A stretch of DNA of 64,000 nucleotides from Puniceicoccaceae bacterium. GTDB lineage: Bacteria; Verrucomicrobiota; Verrucomicrobiia; Opitutales; JAFGAQ01. Positions 19,586 through 28,200 of this stretch are shown piece after piece; within the stretch, counting starts at the first letter, position 1; each line of letters begins with the position of its first letter. A model generated the notes under the pieces. The model saw only the letters and a program-made list of their open reading frames with translations, was not told the origin of the DNA and ran no database searches. The position numbers were made by a program, and so were the translations under genes. The stretch covers positions 186,001 to 250,000 of the forward strand of contig JANQOQ010000014.1 of the NCBI GenBank assembly GCA_028285755.1, in the 5' to 3' direction.

Positions 19586-20116
19586 TTATTGTCCATAAGT
19601 TCCGCGGATCGGGTAGTCATTCTCACGAATCCAGATCACGGTATCGAGCAGCTCATCCAGATCGGAGCGATTGAATGGGGTGTTCGATTGATCAATGAGC
19701 TGAATTTTGCCATCGGTGTTTATCGCGAACAAAGCCGGCTCCGCAAAGGGACGATCCGTCTCCTGCTCCGAGCGCGGCTCGGATATCCATAAGCCGAGCT
19801 GCTGCATTTGTTCAATCGATAGTCCATAGGCTACATCAAAGCCAATACGTTCCTTCTGCACCATGGTTTCCGCTTTGGCCTGGGGATCGCCCGATACTGC
19901 GATGATTTCCGTTTTGGCTTCAGCGAATTTATCCGCAAGTGAATTAAGCTTGCGCAGATATTTGCGGCAGATGGGGCAGTGCATCCCCCGGTAAACGAAA
20001 ACCAAACGCCAATGATTCGCCTGCTGGGCATCGCCGAGTGTAGCCTCTCCTCCACCCACGAGTGGAAGGGTTATGGAAGGGAGCACCCCTCCGGAATCTA
20101 ATTTATAATTACTCAT
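19586..20116 (-). CDS. thioredoxin-fold peroxiredoxin-like protein (redoxin)
   Basis: The 176-residue protein carries C47-P-I-C50 in '[19 protein letters not shown]' followed by '[14 protein letters not shown]', matching the AhpC/TSA or redoxin family. It likely reduces peroxides or acts as a thiol-disulfide enzyme. It is the first gene of the set below the TetR gene. The ATG (20116) lies 22 bp downstream of a degenerate copy of the TetR palindrome at 20138-20155, so the regulator probably controls this promoter. The paralogue at 18972-19562 shares the fold and CxxC but only limited sequence. Confidence 0.84.
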   Translation of the reverse strand: MSNYKLDSGGVLPSITLPLVGGGEATLGDAQQANHWRLVFVYRGMHCPICRKYLRKLNSLADKFAEAKTEIIAVSGDPQAKAETMVQKERIGFDVAYGLSIEQMQQLGLWISEPRSEQETDRPFAEPALFAINTDGKIQLIDQSNTPFNRSDLDELLDTVIWIRENDYPIRGTYGQ

Positions 20117-20137
20117 GGATATTACTTGTTTAAAATT

Positions 20138-20155
20138 TTCTATCGATCGGTCGGT
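20138..20155. promoter_or_regulatory. probable TetR operator, degenerate copy (O2)
   Basis: Read on the minus strand, the site is ACCGACCGATCGATAGAA, which matches 14 of 18 positions of the perfect palindrome at 20771-20788. It sits just upstream of the first redoxin gene. Two copies flanking the tetR-type gene are good internal evidence for a shared regulon. Confidence 0.7.
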
Positions 20156-20199
20156 AGGTAAAAAGATAAGGTTAAGCCATAGTTATTGAATATGATTAG

Positions 20200-20754
20200 T
20201 TATCGGATGAGACTTGAGATATAGGACTCTACGGAACTTGAAAACACATTTAGGTCATTGCTGTAGCGTGCGATTTGTTGGGAGCCTTGCAAAATCGCGA
20301 GGAAGCTGCGGGCCGCGTCAATGGGCTCTCCGCCAAAATGCAGTGTACCCTCCTCACGTCCTTGCTCAAAGACACGGGCAAATATTTGAATGGAAGCATT
20401 CGCAGTTTCTTGTAATTCTGCCTGCAGTGCCTCCGAGAGGGTAGCCTGGCTACTGCCTAGGGCAGCCAGCAGGCACATCCTGCCTTCCTTTAACTCCATT
20501 TCAAAATACCCGGCCAGTTTACGTAGCTTTGAAGGAGCCGTATCATCGTTCGATACGATAGCTGTATACCGGGTGCCGTATTTAGAGCTGCAACGCTCAA
20601 TCAGGGCATGGGCAAGCGCATCCCGACTGGGAAAATGATGAAAAATACTCGCCTTGCTCAACCCAACAGCATCTGCCAGTTGTTGAAAGCTGACACTGGC
20701 CAACCCCTCCCGTTGCACCATCGCTTCTGCACTATCAAGTATTACATTCTTCAT
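20200..20754 (-). CDS. TetR-family transcriptional repressor of the redoxin/VOC cluster
   Basis: The 184-residue regulator has an N-terminal helix-turn-helix ('VSFQQLADAVGLSKASIFHHFPSRDAL') and a C-terminal TetR ligand domain. I chose the ATG at 20754 rather than the in-frame one at 20793, because the longer form would encode 'TDRSV' from inside a perfect 18-bp palindrome that is almost certainly its own operator. With the shorter start, the operator ends 16 bp upstream of the start codon. It probably senses an electrophile or oxidant and represses itself and the downstream redoxin and VOC genes. Confidence 0.85.
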   Translation of the reverse strand: MKNVILDSAEAMVQREGLASVSFQQLADAVGLSKASIFHHFPSRDALAHALIERCSSKYGTRYTAIVSNDDTAPSKLRKLAGYFEMELKEGRMCLLAALGSSQATLSEALQAELQETANASIQIFARVFEQGREEGTLHFGGEPIDAARSFLAILQGSQQIARYSNDLNVFSSSVESYISSLIR

Positions 20755-20770
20755 TTCTTTAATAAACCAA

Positions 20771-20788
20771 ACCGACCGATCGGTCGGT
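20771..20788. promoter_or_regulatory. perfect 18-bp palindromic TetR operator (O1)
   Basis: ACCGACCGATCGGTCGGT is its own reverse complement. It lies immediately upstream of the chosen start of the TetR gene and about 130 bp upstream of the divergent ThuA-like gene. ACCGACCGNTCGGT-type sites are typical of TetR repressors of this HTH class (established knowledge, from memory). Confidence 0.8.
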
Positions 20789-20915
20789 GTCAAATGGATT
20801 TCGTATCATCATTTCCCAATCGGTATGGCTTTTTTGGGAAATTGGGGTATATTCGCGTCTTAGAACTTGTTATCTCAAACACTGAAAACGCCCATATCCA
20901 TTCACTTGTAAGATT

Positions 20916-21842
20916 ATGCATTCTAAACCCAAAAGTAATATTCTGATATTTCTGATCCTTAGCCTTGGCTTCACAGCTATTCTCAGAGGCTATGAAATGA
21001 CCCCTGAGCAAAAGGCCCAGATTGATGCTGCATTGCCCAACAAAGCCCTGGCTGCTCCTGACAAACCACGGCTTATGCTGGTGACCACTTTAGCCATGCG
21101 CGATGGCAAGCTCTGGCAGGGGAGCTCCGCCGCAGCAATCCCGGCACAAAGTTATGCTATCGAGCAGATGGGCAAACTTACCGGTGCCTACAAACCTGTT
21201 TTTAATAATGATATCGAAATGTTTCGGGCGGAGAATCTTAAGCAATTCGATGCGGTCTGCTTCATGAACTCCATCGGCGTTCTCTTTGAAGATCCGGAGC
21301 TGAAGGAAGATCTGCTCAACTATATTCGCGAAGGGGGAGGGATCGTGGGAATCCATGATGCCATTGCGACCTTTGTTCAGTATCCTGTCTATGATCAGTG
21401 GCCCGCATTTGGGCAAATGATGGGCGGTACTGAAAACGGTGGACACCCCTGGAATGGTGAAATGATGACCATCCGCATCGATAACACAAACAGCCCGCTA
21501 ACCTCCATGTTCGAAGAAACCACCTTTCAGATTGCCGATCAGGCCTTTCAGCTTCAGGAGCCCGAGTTTCGCGATAAACTGCACATACTCATGAGCATCG
21601 ATGTGGAGAAAACCGGGCTGGCGCCCGGGCGTCATATTCTGGATGTTCGTTCCGAGGACCTCGACTTCCCCATGAGCTGGGTGCGCGATTACGGCAAAGG
21701 CCGGGTATTTTACAGTGGCCTCGGCCATACTGTAGAAGTCTTCTATCGCCCGGAGCTACTCGAATACATGCTCGCGGGCATCCAATTTGCCCTGGGCGAC
21801 CTCGATACCGACACCACCCCCAGCGGTAAACTCGCTGAGTAA
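20916..21842 (+). CDS. secreted ThuA-like domain protein
   Basis: The 308-residue protein has a hydrophobic N-terminus (about residues 8-25) and a ThuA-like (trehalose-utilisation-type, class I glutamine amidotransferase-like fold) domain: 'FDAVCFMNSIGVLFEDPELK', 'YIREGGGIVGIHDAIATF', 'GGHPWNGEMMTIRI', 'FPMSWVRDYGKGRVFYSGLGH'. These proteins are common beside oxidoreductases and glycan-degradation genes in Planctomycetota and Verrucomicrobiota, and their reaction is mostly uncharacterised. It is divergent from the TetR gene and may share its operator region. A sulfatase gene follows 196 bp later. Confidence 0.85.
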   Translation: MHSKPKSNILIFLILSLGFTAILRGYEMTPEQKAQIDAALPNKALAAPDKPRLMLVTTLAMRDGKLWQGSSAAAIPAQSYAIEQMGKLTGAYKPVFNNDIEMFRAENLKQFDAVCFMNSIGVLFEDPELKEDLLNYIREGGGIVGIHDAIATFVQYPVYDQWPAFGQMMGGTENGGHPWNGEMMTIRIDNTNSPLTSMFEETTFQIADQAFQLQEPEFRDKLHILMSIDVEKTGLAPGRHILDVRSEDLDFPMSWVRDYGKGRVFYSGLGHTVEVFYRPELLEYMLAGIQFALGDLDTDTTPSGKLAE

Positions 21843-22038
21843 TCGAGTCTGTTTATGAACTGACAGAGAGAGTTATAGGATTCGCGACTGAAAAGTTCAG
21901 CAACGCGAACTAAATACTTAATGGTCTGGCAAGATACATGATGGGTTGCCTGTTTGTTCAGTCTGACGGGGTTCCTTGAATTTTACTCAATTCTGCTACA
22001 ATGTTCAGGAAGAAATGCTAATGTACCCTGCTTAAATA

Positions 22039-23502
22039 ATGAAACCCTGCCCATATTTAGTCCTTTTATTGCTTCTTGCGACCCTCTGGAACTTACAGAC
22101 CACGTCCGCAAAACCCAATATCCTGTTCATCAGTATCGATGACTTGAACAACTGGGTGGGCTACATGAATCAACACCCTCAGGTGAAAACACCGAATCTG
22201 GATCGCTTAGCGCAACGGGGAGTAGCGTTCAGTAATGCCTATTGCACGACCCCGGTCTGCAAAGCGTCCCGAACGGCTTTCTTGACCGGTATCAGTGAAA
22301 CGAAAACCGGCGTTTACACCAATGACGATAAGTTTGATCCGAAAGATTATACCTTATTGCCCGAGTATTTTGCAGGACACGGCTACAAAACCTATGGGGC
22401 AGGGAAAGTCCATCATATGAATATTAACCAGCGGATGTTCCAGCAGGGATTTGAACCGGAGCAACGTTGGAGTCCCTTTAACCGCAAACAGGTTAACTAC
22501 ACTCCCGAAGAATTACCGAGTAAGGGGTCTCCCAATCCACGCCACGTGATCCTGGACGGCCCGGGTGGCAAGGATTACGTCATGCCCTTTAACCGAATGT
22601 TCAGCGAACGCACTCCCAATGATCCGAAGGCTGAGTCCTTTGACTGGATGTCCTTCGATTTGCCGGATAGCGCCTTTGGAGATGGTCTGATTACCGACTG
22701 GGGCTTGGATCGGCTGAAAAGCCACGACTCTCAGACCCCCTTCTTTCTGGCACTGGGATACTATCGCCCACATATCCCGCTTTACGCTCCCCAGAAGTAT
22801 TTCGATCTGTATCCCTTGGAAAGTATTCAACTGCCGGAGGTGATTCCCGATGATTTAGCAGATGTCCCGGATCCTGCCATTCGCCGTATTCTGACAGCGG
22901 CCAACGGGGGAGCCGCCACGCATCAACATGTGATTTCTCACCACAATCAATGGAAGCAGGCCGTCCAGGCCTACCTGGCCTGCATTTCGTTCATTGACGC
23001 TCAAATTGGAAGATTGCTGGACTATCTGGATGCAAGTCCTTTCGCCGATAATACGACCATTGTGCTCTTCAGTGATCACGGATGGCACCTTGGCGAAAAA
23101 GAAGCCTGGGGGAAAATGACCGGTTGGGTCCACTCTATACAGACCCCATTGATTATTGCCGCCCCCGGATTTGAACAGGGTGCGATCTGCGATGAGCCGG
23201 TAAGCCTGCTGGATCTCTACCCAACTTTACTCGATATTGTTGAGCTACCGGGAAAGGAATTAGATGGGATCTCGATCCTGCCCTTGCTTGAAGATCCTTC
23301 TCAGAATACCAACCGTGTGGTAAAAACCCACGTCGGCAAAGGAAATTACTCACTCAGTAGCAAGGAGTGGCGATACATCCAGTATTCAGATGGAAGCGAG
23401 GAACTTTATAACCTTATCGATGACCCCCGGGAGTATGAAAACCTCATCCCTAAAGGGGACTATTCTTCAATCATTGAAGAGCTGAAAAGAAACACCCGCT
23501 AG
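22039..23502 (+). CDS. S1-family sulfatase (iduronate-2-sulfatase-like, C-x-A-x-R)
   Basis: The 487-residue secreted sulfatase has a signal peptide (1-24) and metal ligands D34-D35 ('SIDDLNNWVG'). The modification site is C74-K-A76-S-R78, and 'LFSDHGWHLGEKEAWGK' lies in the second half. It resembles the sulfatase at 2932-4356 in length and motifs and is probably its paralogue. The third motif position is Ala rather than the usual Pro or Ser, a variant seen in some S1 subfamilies, so formylglycine conversion is still expected. It sits alone between the ThuA-like gene and a convergent reductase gene. The leader 'cttaaataATG' has no Shine-Dalgarno. Confidence 0.9.
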   Translation: MKPCPYLVLLLLLATLWNLQTTSAKPNILFISIDDLNNWVGYMNQHPQVKTPNLDRLAQRGVAFSNAYCTTPVCKASRTAFLTGISETKTGVYTNDDKFDPKDYTLLPEYFAGHGYKTYGAGKVHHMNINQRMFQQGFEPEQRWSPFNRKQVNYTPEELPSKGSPNPRHVILDGPGGKDYVMPFNRMFSERTPNDPKAESFDWMSFDLPDSAFGDGLITDWGLDRLKSHDSQTPFFLALGYYRPHIPLYAPQKYFDLYPLESIQLPEVIPDDLADVPDPAIRRILTAANGGAATHQHVISHHNQWKQAVQAYLACISFIDAQIGRLLDYLDASPFADNTTIVLFSDHGWHLGEKEAWGKMTGWVHSIQTPLIIAAPGFEQGAICDEPVSLLDLYPTLLDIVELPGKELDGISILPLLEDPSQNTNRVVKTHVGKGNYSLSSKEWRYIQYSDGSEELYNLIDDPREYENLIPKGDYSSIIEELKRNTR

Positions 23503-23541
23503 CGCAGCTTTCAGGCATCCTATATAGCCTTCAAAATTAGG

Positions 23542-24954
23542 TCATGCCTCATGTTCCTGAATCTGTTGAATTGCAGTGTTCGCCGCGTCTACGAATATCT
23601 CGGGAAGTGCGGGGTGGATGTGAATCATCTTGGGGATTTCGCGCACGTCGTTTTTCAGGTGGATGAGCATGAGCATCTGGTGAATCAGGGTTGAAGAGTC
23701 CGGTCCGATAAGGTGACACCCGAGGATTGCGTAGCTTTGCGGACAGACAAGTAATTTGACACGCGGATATTTCAGCTTGCTCGCCATTGCGCGGGCACTT
23801 GCACGCCAGTTGCGCACGGCAGACACATAGGGAGTGCCCTCGTTTTGAAGTTGCTCTTCAGTTTGGCCGACAGAGGCCAGCTCAGGTTCGGTAAAGACAG
23901 CGTAGGGCACTTGATTATAGTCAATGGGCTCCTCGGCCCCTTCCAGTAGCTTTTGCCGCAGATAATACACGTCATGGCTCGCCATATGCCTGAGTATATG
24001 CTTACCCGCAATGTCACCGGCAGTGTAAATAGCGTCGACGGTGCTGCACTGATAGTCATCAGTGAGTATGAATCCGCGCCTGTCTAACTGAATATCCGTA
24101 TTTTCGAGTCCCAGTGTGTCGGAGTTGGGGATACGGCCGGTGGCGAAGAGGATTCGTTCCGATTGCCGTATATGTTGGCTTCCATCCGCCTGGCTGAATG
24201 TTGCCGTAAACTGGCTGCCGTCATACTCAAGTACAGTTAAATTCGAGTGGTAGTGTACGGGAGTATGGGTTGAGAATTCCTTTTTAAAGATATCTGCGAT
24301 TTCTCCGTCCGTCTTGGGGAGGAGTGTATCCTTGCGAACATACAGATTGGTTTCTGTGCCAATTGCAGAGAAGAAGGCAGCTAACTCACAGCCAATAAAT
24401 CCGCCGCCGATCACTGTCAGCGATTTCGGCGGGTTCTCTTTCAATGGAAAAATACTGTCACTCGTCCATACTGGCATAGCTGCGTAAGTCTCCGGTGCAG
24501 GGCGTGGACGTGTGCCAGTAGCGATGACGATGGTCTCCGCTGTGAGCCGAGCAATTTCTTCACCCTGAAGATTTTCGACAGCGACTACCTTGTTCGAGAG
24601 GAATTTTCCATGACCTCTGTAAAGCGTTGCTTTTTCAGGCATTCGCGACTCATAGCGCCCATCGACACTCGCTATCCACGCATTGACCTCATCGAATATC
24701 TTCTGGCTGTCGATGCCATGGAGAGTGGCATCGATATGGTGCCTGCCCGCCTCGCGTACCCGACGGGCGACTTCGGAGTGACCAATGAGCAACTTGGAGG
24801 GAACACAGCCCCGGTTAGGACAGGTGCCGCCCAGCCGGTCACGTTCGATCAGGGCGACGGTTTTGCCGGCATTGGCGGCTACGTTCGCCAGGTCAGCAGC
24901 GCGACCCCCGCCAACAATGATAATATCAAAAGATTTCGCTGGGAAATTTTCCAT
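23542..24954 (-). CDS. FAD-dependent pyridine nucleotide-disulfide oxidoreductase
   Basis: The 470-residue flavoprotein is of the dihydrolipoamide dehydrogenase / mercuric reductase / mycothione reductase class. The FAD-binding start 'FDIIIVGGGRAADLA' is followed by redox-active C45-P-N-R-G-C50 in 'GGTCPNRGCVPSK'. An NAD(P)-binding 'LTVIGGGFIGCELAAFF' lies in the middle. The second FAD motif is 'AIYTAGDIAG'. The C-terminal dimer-interface catalytic His-Glu is in 'HIHPALPEIF'. All catalytic elements are present. No pyruvate-dehydrogenase-type E1/E2 genes are nearby, so a low-molecular-weight disulfide reductase role is more likely than a role in a 2-oxoacid complex. Confidence 0.88.
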   Translation of the reverse strand: MENFPAKSFDIIIVGGGRAADLANVAANAGKTVALIERDRLGGTCPNRGCVPSKLLIGHSEVARRVREAGRHHIDATLHGIDSQKIFDEVNAWIASVDGRYESRMPEKATLYRGHGKFLSNKVVAVENLQGEEIARLTAETIVIATGTRPRPAPETYAAMPVWTSDSIFPLKENPPKSLTVIGGGFIGCELAAFFSAIGTETNLYVRKDTLLPKTDGEIADIFKKEFSTHTPVHYHSNLTVLEYDGSQFTATFSQADGSQHIRQSERILFATGRIPNSDTLGLENTDIQLDRRGFILTDDYQCSTVDAIYTAGDIAGKHILRHMASHDVYYLRQKLLEGAEEPIDYNQVPYAVFTEPELASVGQTEEQLQNEGTPYVSAVRNWRASARAMASKLKYPRVKLLVCPQSYAILGCHLIGPDSSTLIHQMLMLIHLKNDVREIPKMIHIHPALPEIFVDAANTAIQQIQEHEA

Positions 24955-25100
24955 AGACTAAATTCGGTGAACCGGAAGGCTCTATCCACACTAAGCATAT
25001 TAAAAATTCGGGTAAATACCAAAGTGCTTGAACCCAAATATAGAAAGGTGCTCGCAGGAAGGCCATTTGATGATTTTCTGTCACCAATTCTGAGACTTAA

Positions 25101-25128
25101 GCTCCCCTAACTATACCAAAGTAGGGAG
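25101..25128. terminator. stem-loop after the alpha/beta hydrolase gene
   Basis: GCTCCCCTA pairs with TAGGGAGC (one bulged C) around a 12-nt loop. It lies 3' of the minus-strand hydrolase gene and 5' of the reductase gene. There is no T-run, so it may be a processing or barrier structure rather than a simple intrinsic terminator. Confidence 0.35.
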
Positions 25129-25149
25129 CCTAGGTGTCCACTATGTTTA

Positions 25150-26226
25150 CTAATTGAAGAATCCAGCAACGGCGTCTGTAGCTACTTTGACGGCCTCAGG
25201 TTTGTAGTAGAAATCTACATGACTGAACTCATCTAATGCCAAGATTTCATGCTCATTGGTGAGTCTCTCAATGAATTGAGTTGAGCAAGGAGCCGTCGAA
25301 GCAGTTGTGCCATACACAATCAAAGCGGGCTGCACAATTTTATCTGCATAAGCCTCTCCAATAGAGATTAGAGACTGCATGCCTTGATCACCAATATGCG
25401 AATTGGTGAAGTTGGGAACCGCCACTGGCCCTTTTACCCCATCTCTTCCATAGTAGTCATAAGTCTCGCCAGCCATTGCTGGATAGGCTGCAGCTGAAAC
25501 AAAGTCCTCTTTTGACATACCGTCGTCTAATCCAAATGGGGCAACATAGTCTGGTTCACCAGTTTCATACATCTTCTGCATTGAAGCATTTGAAGCAGCA
25601 ATCTGTTGGTTTACTATTTCTCTATCAGCCCATTGAAAATCATCGGCTGCCATCATTCCAGAAACCATCGCGAGTTTCTTAATGCGGTGATCGGTTACGG
25701 ATGCGGATGCAATGATTGATCCACCTTGGCATACACCGAGCCCGTAAATCTCTTCTACAAAGGAAAGTGTTCCTAAATATGAAACCGCATCCCATGTGTT
25801 TTCTATAAGCCTAAACATATAGCGGGATTGTTTAAACTCTCCTGGTAATGCGGGTGAATCGCCCATGCCTAAATAATCAAAGCCTAAGAACACAAATCCT
25901 CGATCAGCCATTTCTGGCCCATAGGTTGCCATGACTTGATCCTTCACCTGTGGGAACGGGCTAGCACTTACTATGGCCTTGTATTGTTTGTTGGGGTCAA
26001 AATTTTCTGGGACGTAGAGGTCGCCGACTAAGTCGACCCCAAAAGATTTAAAGGTAACTGTATTTTTGCCTGATTTGATTTCCTGTGTCATATTGTTTTC
26101 TTTAGTAGTGGTTTGGATAAATGTTTCTGCGTTCGCTTGACTGTAAGCTCCTACGTAGAACGCGCAGAGTAAAAATGAAGTAAGCTTGATCGTCATTTGT
26201 GTAAGAGAATTCGTGTTCTTTTTCAT
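25150..26226 (-). CDS. secreted alpha/beta hydrolase (dienelactone-hydrolase-like)
   Basis: The protein is 358 residues from the ATG at 26226, with a signal peptide ending near 'SQANA' (residue 33). An upstream in-frame start would run into the TetR gene, so this start is preferred. The alpha/beta-hydrolase core shows 'YKAIVSASPFPQVKDQ', 'FLGFDYLGMGDSP' and a nucleophile elbow G164-V-C166-Q-G168. Cys replaces the usual Ser, as in dienelactone hydrolases. 'EFSHVDFYYKPE' near the end provides the likely catalytic His. It lies 1 bp after the TetR gene and is probably repressed by it. Codon use is more AT-rich than upstream genes. The substrate is unknown. Confidence 0.8.
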   Translation of the reverse strand: MKKNTNSLTQMTIKLTSFLLCAFYVGAYSQANAETFIQTTTKENNMTQEIKSGKNTVTFKSFGVDLVGDLYVPENFDPNKQYKAIVSASPFPQVKDQVMATYGPEMADRGFVFLGFDYLGMGDSPALPGEFKQSRYMFRLIENTWDAVSYLGTLSFVEEIYGLGVCQGGSIIASASVTDHRIKKLAMVSGMMAADDFQWADREIVNQQIAASNASMQKMYETGEPDYVAPFGLDDGMSKEDFVSAAAYPAMAGETYDYYGRDGVKGPVAVPNFTNSHIGDQGMQSLISIGEAYADKIVQPALIVYGTTASTAPCSTQFIERLTNEHEILALDEFSHVDFYYKPEAVKVATDAVAGFFN

Positions 26227-26227
26227 A

Positions 26228-26815
26228 TTAACTTTCACAAATAACATTAACTGTTTTCCGCACATGCATTAAGAATTCATCGCGTTCTTGATGCACCAAA
26301 CATATGCCTTTGCTGGTGTAATATAGCATTTCAGCTAAATTAAATGCTGATATTATTTTGCTAGGATTTGCTGGAATCCCACTGTTACTTAATGTCTTTT
26401 CCAGCAAGCCAATATAAGCCTGCTGTCTATCGGTAATAAAATCTCCGATCATTGCCATGCTTTCATCTATAATCTCGGCACTATGCGGAGAGGATTGAAG
26501 GTATCTGTATTGTTTACCGTGCCAAATATCGATAAGTTGAATGAGTTTTTCCTGAACATTAAGTGCATCATCTTTTGCTGCTGCTTCACAATTACGGAAT
26601 ACAGAATCCATCATGTTGATCATGGATAGCTCAAAGACGTTCTTTTTGTTCTTATAGCGAACATACAGAGTTTGACGAGATACCCCAATCGCTTGCGCCA
26701 GATCATCTAAGGACGTTTTACGGTATCCATATCGGTAGAAAATTTCGAGCGCGTGGGTTAAATCTCTATCTTCTTCACTGCCAATATTAGCTGCCTTGTT
26801 GACTTCATCATTCAT
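26228..26815 (-). CDS. TetR/AcrR-family transcriptional regulator
   Basis: The product is about 195 residues from the ATG at 26815, which is preceded by GGTGAG at Shine-Dalgarno distance. An in-frame TTG at 26875 is less likely. The HTH is 'TSLDDLAQAIGVSRQTLYVRYKNKKNVF'; the remainder is a helical ligand domain. The hydrolase gene follows after 1 bp, so the pair forms an operon, likely autoregulated by the inverted repeats just upstream. Confidence 0.85.
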   Translation of the reverse strand: MNDEVNKAANIGSEEDRDLTHALEIFYRYGYRKTSLDDLAQAIGVSRQTLYVRYKNKKNVFELSMINMMDSVFRNCEAAAKDDALNVQEKLIQLIDIWHGKQYRYLQSSPHSAEIIDESMAMIGDFITDRQQAYIGLLEKTLSNSGIPANPSKIISAFNLAEMLYYTSKGICLVHQERDEFLMHVRKTVNVICES

Positions 26816-26838
26816 GGTTTTTCTCACCAGGTTAACTA

Positions 26839-26848
26839 AACGTTCGTT
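26839..26848. promoter_or_regulatory. short palindrome upstream of TetR gene (candidate operator)
   Basis: AACG-TT-CGTT lies 24-33 bp upstream of the chosen TetR start, within a wider imperfect symmetry. The site is typical in position and style for TetR autoregulation, but it is short, so this is inference. Confidence 0.35.
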
Positions 26849-26910
26849 ACACACCCTTAGCTTACAGTAGCCCAAAATACTGTCATTTCCGAGGCGCTTT
26901 CAATTATTAA

Positions 26911-26945
26911 CCAGTTTACAGATTATACAAAAATTGTAAACCTGG
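26911..26945. promoter_or_regulatory. inverted repeat upstream of the TetR/hydrolase operon
   Basis: CCAGTTTACA and TGTAAACCTGG are inverted around a 14-nt AT-rich centre, with one extra G in the right arm. It may be a second operator or a transcript end for whatever lies to the right. The stretch 26876-27202 otherwise holds no gene. Confidence 0.35.
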
Positions 26946-27050
26946 CTTTGTATGACGAATTATCTACGAGCGGATTGAGATGCTAGAAACTTGATAGTTA
27001 TTCGATCAACTGGCACAATACGGATTAATTAGTATTAACTCTCTTTTGAA

Positions 27051-27070
27051 GAGGTGGCGGGAGTCGAACC
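27051..27070 (-). other. tRNA/tmRNA 3'-end-like remnant, possible attachment site
   Basis: The minus strand reads GGTTCGACTCCCGCCACCTC, the T-loop/T-stem/acceptor pattern found at the 3' end of tmRNA and some tRNAs. The 5' half of the T-stem and the rest of the gene are missing, so it is not a functional RNA. Such remnants are left by integrases that use tRNA or tmRNA genes. Around here the composition changes and unknown small genes begin. Confidence 0.4.
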
Positions 27071-27202
27071 AAAACACTCGTAATCCGCTTAAAATAAGGG
27101 ATTTAAGGAAGTCGGTATTTCGATTTGTGCAACAATTAATAGGTCTAATATTGTTTATTGAAGATAGATTGTTTGTGGGCTATTTATGCCAAACTGTAGG
27201 TT

Positions 27203-27667
27203 CTATTTGCCTGTTATGGCTCTTACAACCTTCTTGATTATTGGAGTTTGGGTAGCGGCGAATCTTGCGCTTCTTCTTTCTTTAGTCCAATCGTGTGGCC
27301 AACATTCAACATGGCATAAATACATCCCAGTCCTTCCACTCTGAGTAACAGCTATTGAAATCCCACATGTGAATTTCTGTGATCCATCGGGATACCTTCC
27401 ATCTCTGAAAAAAGACAGTCGACCTTCAATGGAGTCTAAATCATGACGGACTAATTTATCTGTTATGACTTTGGATTCAGACAATTCATAACTATAAATC
27501 CTGATGATTTCACCAGGACGAATCTTAAAACTTATCTTACGCCTCTTGTCGCTTAAGGTAGCTTTGCATAGGAATCCAATACCCCAATAGCCAATTATGT
27601 CGTTATTGCGGGAACAAAGATACTCGCACAATGACCGTGCTGCTGAGTTCATTTGCCTTTTCTTCAT
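27203..27667 (-). CDS. hypothetical protein
   Basis: The product is 154 residues from the ATG at 27667; a TTG one codon upstream is possible. I recognise no family. It is basic, probably soluble, with a Cys-rich C-terminal part ('KFTCGISIAV', 'YLCHVECWPHDWTKERR'). It is the last of five small minus-strand genes. Its reality rests on length and on the shared orientation of neighbours. Confidence 0.5.
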   Translation of the reverse strand: MKKRQMNSAARSLCEYLCSRNNDIIGYWGIGFLCKATLSDKRRKISFKIRPGEIIRIYSYELSESKVITDKLVRHDLDSIEGRLSFFRDGRYPDGSQKFTCGISIAVTQSGRTGMYLCHVECWPHDWTKERRSARFAATQTPIIKKVVRAITGK

Positions 27668-27707
27668 CAACTACTAAAATAACCCCATATTTCACCTAAA
27701 AGAGTAT

Positions 27708-28199
27708 CTACTTGTGTTCAATAGTTTCTTTAAGGGCTTTTTCAAAATCTAATAACAATGATGGGTCTTTAATTTCGTTCTTAGGAACAATGTGCGCAGC
27801 AAATGCAGTTATGAAAATATAAAGGTAGTTTTTAGTGCTTTTAACTGCGTGTAACTCACTCATTTTGTGGCTTGATTGATTAACGCTGGTTGTTTCAACC
27901 AAATTGCCGTCAATTATCTCTAGGCTATGCTTTCCTAGTGTGCCTTTGCCTTTAAAGAAAATAGTTATCAAAAGAATAAGTAAAAGTGTCATTCCAAATA
28001 CAAGGCCATAGCAAAATACCAAGAAGAAGATTGTATAAAGTGTGAAAGAATACTCTATATCGGGAGGAGATAAATAAAGACTGATTAAAGCAAATATCCC
28101 AATAAAAACATAAAATCCCTGTATTACCTTTAGGCGAAAATTGCTATATACTTGGAATAGGAAGAAATCCTTCCTGTTGATTTCATATTCAAGTTTCAT
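27708..28199 (-). CDS. YcxB-like membrane protein
   Basis: The 163-residue protein starts 'MKLEYEINRKDFFLFQVY'. Two membrane segments follow (about 30-48 and 55-85). The C-terminal part 'MSELHAVKSTKNYLYIFITA' leading into 'AHIVPKNEI' resembles YcxB-like proteins, a widespread uncharacterised family. It lies 1 bp after the gene at 28201-28566 and is probably co-transcribed with it. Confidence 0.65.
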   Translation of the reverse strand: MKLEYEINRKDFFLFQVYSNFRLKVIQGFYVFIGIFALISLYLSPPDIEYSFTLYTIFFLVFCYGLVFGMTLLLILLITIFFKGKGTLGKHSLEIIDGNLVETTSVNQSSHKMSELHAVKSTKNYLYIFITAFAAHIVPKNEIKDPSLLLDFEKALKETIEHK

Positions 28200-28200
28200 G

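Noticed and set aside
27046-27237. 63-residue plus-strand frame beginning beside the tRNA-like remnant
   Set aside because: It covers non-coding-looking sequence and the end of the minus-strand gene at 27203, with no recognisable feature or start signal.
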